DNA of 64,000 bases from Antrihabitans stalactiti (GTDB lineage Bacteria; Actinomycetota; Actinomycetes; Mycobacteriales; Mycobacteriaceae), in the NCBI RefSeq assembly GCF_012932915.1, contig NZ_VCQU01000009.1, positions 62,001 through 126,000 on the forward strand, in the 5' to 3' direction. Shown here piece by piece: positions 58,436 through 64,000 of this stretch (position 1 is the first letter of the stretch; every line of letters begins with the position of its first letter). A model generated the notes under the pieces. That model was not told the DNA's origin. It worked only from the letters and a program-made list of their open reading frames with translations, and ran no database searches. The position numbers and the translations under genes are program-made.

Positions 58436-59482
58436 TCAGCCCGCGGCGCCGAGCCGGCGAGGACGACGGCGGCGCGAGCGAAGACGCACGATTTCGTCGT
58501 TGAAGGCATCGACAGCTTCGATGTTGCCCATGTGCCCAACCCCGGGCAGTACAACCAATTTGTCGAGCATGCCGGTTCGGTCGAGTGCCTCAGCCAGGCG
58601 CAACGAGTGCACGGACGGAGTCAGCCGATCCTGCTCGCCCGTGAGCACGACGGTCGGGACCGCCATGGCTTCGACCGCTTCGGTGAGGTCCAGCGTCGCC
58701 AGTGCCCAGCCCCACTGACCTCGCGCGCGTGCCTTGCACGACAGCACGATGCGATGGCAGAAATCCACGGCCTCTTTGTCCGCCTGCGGCGCCAGCCCCA
58801 CATAGTGAAAGGCTCGGCGCGTCACGATGCCTCGTGGGATCGCGACAGGCGCGCCGACCACGTATTTACCGACCGTGCTCTGGATTCGCGGTACGAGGCT
58901 GCCGAGCGACAGAATGTTCAATTCCTGCGCGAGTTGACCGCTCGCGGTGTTCGCGAGCAGCAACGACGACGCGAAGCGTCGGACTTGGTCCGGATGGCGG
59001 GACGCCCACGCCATGAGCGTGATCCCACCCATGCTGTGGCCGACGAGTACGGCCTTCTTCCGTGACCGCAGCGAAGCGTCGAGCACAGTGGCGAGGTCGT
59101 CGCCCAAAACGTCTGCACTGGGCGTGCGTTTGCCGAGGGTGCTGCGGCCGTGACCGCGCTGGTCGTAGGCGATGACGCGATAGCGGCCTGCAAGCGCATT
59201 GATCTGTGGGTTCCAGATCTCGATGCGACAGCTCCAGCCGTGACACAGGACGATCGGCTCGGCATCGGCCGGTCCGTACGCTCGAACGTGCAGGGTGGCG
59301 CCGTCGTCGGTGACCACAGGAATTATCTCGTAGTCCAGTTCGGAGTCGCGCAACAGCTCGTCGCGCCAGTTGCGCTGGGTCGGACTTCGGCGCGCCATCA
59401 CCGAACCCACCGTCGTGCGCACCGCGCCAACGGCGCTCGCCCTGATTCCCGCTCTGCCGGACTGCATCCCCTGTGTGTTCAA
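58436..59482 (-). CDS. Alpha/beta hydrolase, tandem copy A
   Basis: A 348-residue serine hydrolase. Catalytic serine in VGHSMGGITLMAW, acid in TGEQDRLTPS, histidine in GVGHMGNIEAVDAFNDEIVR. It starts with TTG at 59482, 8 bases after AAGGAG in the box ACACAAAGGAGTGTT, which is shared with the next gene. Closely similar to the neighbouring hydrolase (YDQRGHG, EPIVLSHGW-type motifs), a recent tandem duplication. Substrate unknown. Confidence 0.88.
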   Translation of the reverse strand: MNTQGMQSGRAGIRASAVGAVRTTVGSVMARRSPTQRNWRDELLRDSELDYEIIPVVTDDGATLHVRAYGPADAEPIVLCHGWSCRIEIWNPQINALAGRYRVIAYDQRGHGRSTLGKRTPSADVLGDDLATVLDASLRSRKKAVLVGHSMGGITLMAWASRHPDQVRRFASSLLLANTASGQLAQELNILSLGSLVPRIQSTVGKYVVGAPVAIPRGIVTRRAFHYVGLAPQADKEAVDFCHRIVLSCKARARGQWGWALATLDLTEAVEAMAVPTVVLTGEQDRLTPSVHSLRLAEALDRTGMLDKLVVLPGVGHMGNIEAVDAFNDEIVRLRSRRRRPRRLGAAG

Positions 59483-59544
59483 CCAAACACTCCTTTGTGT
59501 CTCCGATCACACCGTACACACACCCGGAATCGAGGGTTGCTGAA

Positions 59545-60519
59545 CTAGCCCGCCTCGGCGACCGCGAGGGTGCGGCGGCGAACGCGACGCTTCGAGAGCG
59601 TGCGGAGGCGCACGATTTCGTCGTTGAATGCTTGTGGCGCTTCGATATTGCCCATATGACCAGCGCCCGGAAGGACGAGCAACTGCTCGAGAGAACCGGT
59701 CTCGGCGAGCTGGCTCGCGAGGCGCTCGGAGTGGACGGGCGGCGTCAAGCGATCCCGCTCACCAGCAATGACCGTGGTCGGAACGGTGATCTTGTCGAGC
59801 GCCTTCGCGATGTCGAGGCCGCTGAGCGCGACACCCCACTTGCCACGGGTGCGGCCCTTGCAGGCGGACACGAGGCGCCAGCAGAAATCGACTTCCTCGG
59901 CCGTTGCGGTCGGGGACAACCCAACCCAGCGCATCGGGCGGCGAGTGATGAATGCGGTCGGCAACGGCACCTGAGCACCGAGAACGACCTGACCGAGCAG
60001 CCCCGGGATCTGCTTGATCGGGCCACGCAGAGGTACCACCGTGGTTTCCGCGATCAGCCGGTCGGCACCGGTATTTGCAAGCACGACGGAGCTGGCGAAC
60101 TGCTCGACCTGGTGTGGGTATTTGGCAGCCCACGCCATGATGCTCATGCCGCCCATGCTGTGGCCGACGATCACGGCCTTCTTGCGCGGCGACACGGTTG
60201 CGGCAAGTACGGCAGCGAGGTCGTCGGCGAGCACATCGGACGTCAGCTTGATCCTGCCGAGGTCACTCGCGCCGTGTCCGCGCTGGTCGTACGCGATGAC
60301 GCGATACTTCCCGGCGAGCACGTTGATTTGCGGGTTCCAGTAGGCGATCGAACAGGTCCAGCCGTGGCTCAGGACGATCGGCTCGGCGTCCTTCGGCCCG
60401 TACGCGTGCACGTTCAAACGCGCACCGTCCGCCGTGCTGACGGTCGTCACGTCAGGCCGCATCGGCGGCGTTCGCAACAGTTCGTTCTTCCAGCGCGCGT
60501 TCGGGTCGCGTGTGGTCAC
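59545..60519 (-). CDS. Alpha/beta hydrolase, tandem copy B
   Basis: A 324-residue paralogue of the preceding gene: serine in VGHSMGGMSIMAW, acid in AGERDRLTPPVHSERL, histidine in GAGHMGNIEAPQAFNDEIVR. The GTG at 60519 is preceded by the same AAGGAG box (AACACTCCTTTGTGT on the plus strand, 60522-60536). Likely a lipid or ester hydrolase; the two copies may have diverged in substrate. CTAGC-GT-GCTAG lies 40 bases upstream. Confidence 0.9.
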   Translation of the reverse strand: MTTRDPNARWKNELLRTPPMRPDVTTVSTADGARLNVHAYGPKDAEPIVLSHGWTCSIAYWNPQINVLAGKYRVIAYDQRGHGASDLGRIKLTSDVLADDLAAVLAATVSPRKKAVIVGHSMGGMSIMAWAAKYPHQVEQFASSVVLANTGADRLIAETTVVPLRGPIKQIPGLLGQVVLGAQVPLPTAFITRRPMRWVGLSPTATAEEVDFCWRLVSACKGRTRGKWGVALSGLDIAKALDKITVPTTVIAGERDRLTPPVHSERLASQLAETGSLEQLLVLPGAGHMGNIEAPQAFNDEIVRLRTLSKRRVRRRTLAVAEAG

Positions 60520-60559
60520 CTAACACTCCTTTGTGTTTCAGCTTGTGGCTCGTGCCACA

Positions 60560-60571
60560 CTAGCGTGCTAG
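60560..60571. promoter_or_regulatory. CTAGC-GT-GCTAG palindrome upstream of hydrolase copy B
   Basis: A 5-base inverted repeat with a 2-base spacer, in the 82-base gap between the hydrolase start and the MerR stop. It is followed by the word GTGCTAGCTC (60565-60574), which also occurs in the divergent palindrome at 63179-63188 upstream of the XRE/hbhA genes, hinting at one shared regulator. Confidence 0.4.
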
Positions 60572-60601
60572 CTCCCCGCTTGCCACTGCAAGCACTGCCC
60601 C

Positions 60602-61450
60602 TCATGATTTCGCCTCGCCCTGAGCCGCGACAGCTAGTTGCTCGGCCGCTCGCTCCAACGCTGCAGAGATCGATTCGTCCATCACGTCGACGAGAATCGA
60701 GTGGACGACATCGTGCACCAGCGCACGACCTTTGTTGATCAGCTCGGTCAATCCGGCGACCGCTTCTTCGTCGAGATCCGACGCCACGCCGTCTGCTGGG
60801 AAGTACCGGTCCGAGACGAGCTTGACGAACCTGTCCGCCACATCGCGCAGGTCTTTTCGCACGACACCGGCGTTGTCGAGAATGTTCGACAGCGGTACGC
60901 CAGCGTCGAGCAGGAGTTCGGTCGCTTCGAGCAGGCGCGGATTGGCGACGCGGTATGCCTGACCGTCGCGCTTGAGCAGTCCACTGCGCAGTGCCTTGGC
61001 CAGGTTCGCGTCGAATTCCTCGTCGCCGAACAAGCCGCTCAGCTTCGCTGAGGTCAGTTGTTCCCCGGAAGCGATATCCGGGCGTTCGGGAGCCAGCCTG
61101 TCCACGTCCAGCACTTCTTCGACACGCATGCCGTACTGGGCAGCGGTCAGCAGTTCGCTGATGGTGGCAAAGGTGTATCCGCGATCGAGCATGCGGTTGA
61201 TCAGATTCAGCCGGGCGAGGTGCGACTCGTTGTAGAAGCCGGACCGCCCTTCGCGTCGCGGCGGCGGAAGTAAACCGCGGTCTTGGTAGACCCGAACGTT
61301 GCGCACACTGACGCCTGCCTCGCGAGCTAGGTCGTCGATGCGGAATTCACGAGCGGGAGCGGGTTCGCCTTCGGCCTCACGGACGGGCTCGAGAATTGCC
61401 GCAATCCCCCGGAGCACACGTGCTGACTCCGACGTGAGGAAGTTGGCCAT
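60602..61450 (-). CDS. MerR family transcriptional regulator
   Basis: A 282-residue regulator: N-terminal MerR winged helix (FRIDDLAREAGVSVRNVRVY, then QDRGLLPPPRREGRSGFYNE, residues about 36-100) followed by a long helical effector-binding region. It may act on the upstream hydrolase genes or itself. A consensus -35 TTGACA, N19 spacer with a central palindrome and TACCGT -10 lie upstream (61501-61531), the layout of MerR-controlled promoters. ATG at 61450 follows AAAGGAG. Confidence 0.9.
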   Translation of the reverse strand: MANFLTSESARVLRGIAAILEPVREAEGEPAPAREFRIDDLAREAGVSVRNVRVYQDRGLLPPPRREGRSGFYNESHLARLNLINRMLDRGYTFATISELLTAAQYGMRVEEVLDVDRLAPERPDIASGEQLTSAKLSGLFGDEEFDANLAKALRSGLLKRDGQAYRVANPRLLEATELLLDAGVPLSNILDNAGVVRKDLRDVADRFVKLVSDRYFPADGVASDLDEEAVAGLTELINKGRALVHDVVHSILVDVMDESISAALERAAEQLAVAAQGEAKS

Positions 61451-61500
61451 CAGCGAGCTGCTCCTTTGCAGAGGCGACCTCGTCGGCAGCCATTTCTACA

Positions 61501-61531
61501 ACGGTAACATTGTCACAATGCTCATTGTCAA
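61501..61531 (-). promoter_or_regulatory. MerR-type promoter with long spacer and operator
   Basis: On the minus strand TTGACA (61526-61531), a 19-base spacer and TACCGT (61501-61506) form a sigma-A-like promoter whose spacer contains CATTGT-G-ACAATG, an inverted repeat (61508-61520). MerR activators typically bind inside 19-20 base spacers. About 50 bases separate it from the MerR start, fitting autoregulation. Confidence 0.6.
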
Positions 61532-61545
61532 GGTTTGCGAAACCT
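61531..61545 (-). terminator. Short hairpin downstream of DUF2516 gene
   Basis: AGGTTT-GCG-AAACCT is a perfect 6-base stem, 9 bases past the DUF2516 stop. Weak stem, but its location and the adjacent MerR promoter suggest a boundary between transcripts. Confidence 0.4.
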
Positions 61546-61553
61546 TGGTGCGT

Positions 61554-61865
61554 CTACCAGCGAGGACCGCGCTGGATGTCGTCGACCCGCGGGCGAACGT
61601 CGACCAGATAGACGCAGACCGCGACGACGGCGATGATCCCGAGGAACGAAACCGGGTGCACCAGTAAGACGACTAGTAAGGACGCCGCGAGAATGCCGAG
61701 CCATACCGGCTTGGTCAGTTTGTCCACGGCTGGGTAGGCGTCGGTGCGCTGCCTGACTGCGTGCACCAGCGCGAAAATCGCCGCGCCGATCGCCAGCAAC
61801 TGCAACGTCAACATGATCCAGCCGGTCAAGCCGGCAACCGCAGAGAACACCACGACGTCCATCAT
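61554..61865 (-). CDS. DUF2516 family membrane protein
   Basis: A 103-residue protein with three hydrophobic helices (DVVVFSAVAGLTGWIMLTLQ, the segment around ALVHAV, and VLLVHPVSFLGIIAVVAVCV) and a conserved RQRTDAYPAVDKLTKPVW motif. In mycobacteria the equivalent gene follows hbhA (recalled as Rv0476). Function unknown. The start is one of two adjacent ATGs (61865 or 61862), right after a 16-bp hairpin. Confidence 0.85.
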   Translation of the reverse strand: MMDVVVFSAVAGLTGWIMLTLQLLAIGAAIFALVHAVRQRTDAYPAVDKLTKPVWLGILAASLLVVLLVHPVSFLGIIAVVAVCVYLVDVRPRVDDIQRGPRW

Positions 61866-61871
61866 AGAAGA

Positions 61872-61906
61872 AGCCGCCCTCGCGCACGTTGTGCGTGAGA
61901 GCGGCT
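61872..61906 (-). terminator. Stem-loop between hbhA and DUF2516 gene
   Basis: AGCCGC-C-CTC-G-CGCAC pairs with GTGCG-T-GAG-A-GCGGCT around GTT, about 14 paired bases. On the minus strand it ends just upstream of the DUF2516 start; it may partly terminate the hbhA transcript or process it, since hbhA is highly expressed. Confidence 0.5.
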
Positions 61907-61947
61907 GTTCTACGACTGCGTCGAACCGTGCCCAGGTGGGCGAGGTA

Positions 61948-62634
61948 TTAGCTGGTCGACTTCTTGGCCGGAGCCTTCTTGGCCGGAGCCTTGGCCGGGG
62001 CCTTCTTGGCGGGAGCCTTGGCCGGGGCAGCCTTCTTGGCCGGAGCCTTCTTGGCGACGGCCTTCTTGACGGCGGCAGCGGCCTCTTCGACCTTCTCGAC
62101 TGCGTCGTCGGCTGCATCTTCCGCGCGACCGGTCACCTTGTTGGCGAGCTTGGTCGCCTGCTCACGGACGTCCTTGGTGCGCGCAAGCGCATCGTCGACG
62201 AGACCTTCGACGCGACCGATGCGCTCTTCGACGACCGGACGGGTGCGGAGACGCTCGACGGTCTCTTCGCCACGCTCGGCAAGATCGGCGTACAGGTCGA
62301 GGGCAACCTTGAGGTAGCGCTCAGCAACCGCGCGCAATTCCTCGACGGTGAACTTCTCGCGCAGCTCGGCGAGCTCTTCGGGCAGCTCGGACGGCAGGCC
62401 GGCCAGACGCTCGCGCAGGCTCTCGATCTGCTCCTGCAGGTCTGCGGGGAGTGCGGCGAAACGCTCACGAGCTTCTTCGACCCGACCGGAAACGTCGGTG
62501 CTGGTGTTCTCGGCACGCTCGCGAGCCTTGGCTACGACGTCTGCAAATGCCTGAACAACCGCGTCGCCTGCGCCAACGGTGGCGTACAGCGGCTTCTTGA
62601 CGGTTTCGAGACCCTTTTCAGTGGACTCACTCAT
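61948..62634 (-). CDS. hbhA: Heparin-binding haemagglutinin
   Basis: A 228-residue protein: a hydrophobic short N-terminal segment, a long coiled-coil region (residues about 25-170, ETVERLRTRPVVEERIGRVE) and a C-terminal lysine-alanine-proline tail of KKAPAK/KAPAKK repeats that binds heparan sulfate and other anions. In mycobacteria HbhA is surface-exposed, methylated on those lysines, and mediates adherence or lipid-body association. The start overlaps the XRE regulator stop by 4 bases (ATGA). Confidence 0.93.
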   Translation of the reverse strand: MSESTEKGLETVKKPLYATVGAGDAVVQAFADVVAKARERAENTSTDVSGRVEEARERFAALPADLQEQIESLRERLAGLPSELPEELAELREKFTVEELRAVAERYLKVALDLYADLAERGEETVERLRTRPVVEERIGRVEGLVDDALARTKDVREQATKLANKVTGRAEDAADDAVEKVEEAAAAVKKAVAKKAPAKKAAPAKAPAKKAPAKAPAKKAPAKKSTS

Positions 62635-63131
62635 TTTCCGCTCTCCTCTTCTAGGGAATGGGGGGTTTCGGCTGACAACTCGGGCACATCGGTCGGCGCG
62701 AGTTCTTCTTGCGTCGAATCGTTCTCGCGACAAAACGATTCGTAGATTTCCAGAAGCACTTGCTTCTGTCGCTCTGTGATAGCGACATCGGCGAGTAGCG
62801 CATCCCGGACTGGGCTGTACGGACGTTGCTCGAGATAACCAGCACGTACGTACAACGCCTCCGAAGACACCCGGAGACCTTTCGCAATCTGCCCGAGAAC
62901 CTCGGCAGATGGATTTCGCAATCCACGCTCTATCTGGCTGAGATAGGGATTACTGACACCAGCCAGCAGAGCCAACTGTCGCAAGGACACGTGAGCTGCT
63001 TCACGCTGAGCCCGGATGAAGCTGCCGATATCTTGCGCGGCATCTTTGACCTTGACTACGCGTGCAGCCAACTCACCGGTGCCGGCCGAGTCTGGTACTT
63101 CCGCGTCGGAAGCCTCGGGCGTCTGTGGCAT
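62631..63131 (-). CDS. XRE family transcriptional regulator preceding hbhA
   Basis: A 166-residue regulator with a central helix-turn-helix (LRQLALLAGVSNPYLSQIER, then GLRNPSAEVLGQIAKGLRVS, residues about 50-95) and an acidic C-terminus. It is translationally coupled to hbhA. From memory the mycobacterial orthologue is Rv0474. ATG 63131 follows AGGAGAG; the longer frame to 63194 is not preferred. A 30-base palindrome lies upstream. Confidence 0.9.
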   Translation of the reverse strand: MPQTPEASDAEVPDSAGTGELAARVVKVKDAAQDIGSFIRAQREAAHVSLRQLALLAGVSNPYLSQIERGLRNPSAEVLGQIAKGLRVSSEALYVRAGYLEQRPYSPVRDALLADVAITERQKQVLLEIYESFCRENDSTQEELAPTDVPELSAETPHSLEEESGK

Positions 63132-63179
63132 TCTCTGCACTCTCCTGGTTGGTGTTCCGAAATCAACATTAAGTGAGAG

Positions 63180-63209
63180 TGCTAGCTCTTGCAAGCGCTT
63201 GAGCTAGCA
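63180..63209. promoter_or_regulatory. TGCTAGCTC-N12-GAGCTAGCA palindrome between XRE and lipoprotein genes
   Basis: Perfect 9-base arms (TGCTAGCTC, 63180-63188; GAGCTAGCA, 63201-63209) with a 12-base spacer that contains the smaller palindromes CTTGCAAG and AAGCGCTT. It lies 49 bases upstream of the XRE start and 143 upstream of the divergent lipoprotein start, a typical place for a shared operator. Confidence 0.6.
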
Positions 63210-63351
63210 ACATGCGAGGCGTGGATCACAGTTTTGCGATTGCGCACCCCGTCGCACATCCGCAATGTTTGTTCTTGCGTACCACATTCAATGGCGTGTA
63301 TTCCTATCACCAATGCGGCCGAAAATGCGCTGCAGGTCGAAAGGGGGGCTC

Positions 63352-64000
63352 GTGCAATCAGTTACGAAGAGCGGTAGGCGCGCAACGGCGCTGGGGGTAA
63401 TCGTGGCGTCGGCAGCATTCGCAATCAGCTGTTCCTCGGTCCAAGGGTTCCCCAAAGCGTCCGAACTCGACGTTCGCACGCTCGATGTCGGGGCGTACTC
63501 CGCCTCGCCGCCGACAGTCGCCGATCCGAAGACGAAAAATCAGGGCATCGTCATGGAAGGAATGCGCATCGGCGATGTCGTCGCCGACCCCTACGAAGTC
63601 GATCCCACGCTCAAAACCGGCTGGAGCTCGACCGTGATCACGGACGTAGTCGTGGCGACCAGGGCGTTGTTCGCCGATGTCGCCGGTCCGGTACTGACCA
63701 GGTACGGCATGATCACGGGATTCAGCACCACCGCAGGCGACGCACCCGCGCCCGCGAAAGATTCGAAAGCACCCCACCCGGCGAGTCTGACGGTCACGGT
63801 TCTGCGCTTCCCTGACGAGAGCTCGGCACGAGACGCGGCCCGTGAAATCGACGGCACCGATTTCCGCGCAAACAAAGACAACGTCGCCGTCAAAATTCCG
63901 GGGCACCCGGATTCGAATTCGCATTGGCGGCCGAATATAGCCTCGCTTGCTGCCACTACGGCGCACGGACAATACGTCGTCGACCTCTTCGCTTTTACCA
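63352..64000 (+). CDS. Putative lipoprotein (DUF7373-like), 3' truncated by window edge
   Basis: The frame is open from GTG at 63352 to the window end (216 codons shown, no stop). GGGGGG-rich GAAAGGGGGG precedes the start. The N-terminus is a lipoprotein signal (TALGVIVASAAFAISC, lipobox cysteine 27), then LDVRTLDVGAYSASPPTVA and VVADPYEVDPTL, a pattern I associate with a Mycobacteriales lipoprotein family (DUF7373). Surface-anchored, function unknown. Divergent from the XRE/hbhA operon. Confidence 0.82.
   Translation, partial: MQSVTKSGRRATALGVIVASAAFAISCSSVQGFPKASELDVRTLDVGAYSASPPTVADPKTKNQGIVMEGMRIGDVVADPYEVDPTLKTGWSSTVITDVVVATRALFADVAGPVLTRYGMITGFSTTAGDAPAPAKDSKAPHPASLTVTVLRFPDESSARDAAREIDGTDFRANKDNVAVKIPGHPDSNSHWRPNIASLAATTAHGQYVVDLFAFT

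Overview
The window is high-GC actinobacterial DNA, densely packed with genes, mostly in head-to-tail operons joined by 4-base ATGA or GTGA overlaps. Mycothiol synthesis (mshA), SenX3/RegX3, HbhA, a LprQ-type L,D-transpeptidase and an mce-free but Mycobacteriales-type gene order point to the Mycobacteriales (Corynebacteriales), most likely a Nocardia/Rhodococcus-like genus. From memory, the order menA ... ccsB-resB-ccdA-resA-(histidine phosphatase)-hemL ... hemB-hemD-hemC-hemA-rex ... proC ... regX3-senX3-gpm1-ybjN-mshA ... murB ... deoC ... hbhA follows the Mycobacterium tuberculosis Rv0534c to Rv0474 segment, with lineage-specific insertions. I cannot name the species from sequence alone. 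No tRNA, rRNA, CRISPR array, insertion sequence or prophage was seen.

Layout. 1-8.3 kb: end of an ABC-2 permease, a large AfsR/SARP-type regulator, menA, a holin-like membrane protein, an HTH/Clp-N regulatory pair with two palindromic operators, a Cds1-type PLP enzyme, and bldC. 8.3-14.4 kb: System II cytochrome c maturation operon (ccsB, resB, ccdA, resA) fused to a histidine phosphatase and hemL. 14.4-18.8 kb: truncated haemoglobin, an acyl-CoA oxidase, and small membrane proteins including a 39-residue one. 18.8-25.1 kb: haem operon rex-hemA-hemC-hemD-hemB read right to left behind a Rex operator. 25.2-34.8 kb: HAD phosphatase, acyltransferase, atypical epimerase, bS22, excisionase-type HTH, proC, thioesterase, TIM-barrel protein, Ppx/GppA phosphatase. 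35-41 kb: an AbiEi/PD-(D/E)XK-like singleton, regX3-senX3 with an upstream three-unit direct repeat resembling a PHO box, gpm1, ybjN-like gene, mshA. 40.7-47.2 kb: an accessory block (APC permease, alpha/beta hydrolase, PaaI thioesterase, tocopherol-cyclase-like protein, ROK regulator with a possible polycysteine leader, sulfate-ester dioxygenase). 47.2-57.5 kb: SDR, L,D-transpeptidase, murB, two DUF2505 proteins, methyltransferase, acyl-CoA dehydrogenase, a TROVE gene remnant, an orphan 494-residue protein, an LmeA-like protein and deoC. 57.5-64 kb: purU, two tandem alpha/beta hydrolases, a MerR regulator, DUF2516 protein, hbhA, its XRE regulator and the start of a lipoprotein gene.

The genes share respiration and redox themes: menaquinone (menA), cytochrome c maturation, haem under NADH-sensing Rex, mycothiol and a phosphate-responsive two-component system. 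Envelope functions (murB, L,D-transpeptidase, HbhA, LmeA-like) make up the rest of the conserved core.

The most notable non-genic signals are a family of 44-46 bp palindromes (four copies, two of them inside coding sequence), paired TGTCAA-N6-TTGACA operators in front of the HTH/Clp-N pair, a short reading frame ending in five cysteines within nine residues ahead of the ROK gene, and a consensus -35/N19/-10 promoter with a central palindrome ahead of the MerR gene.
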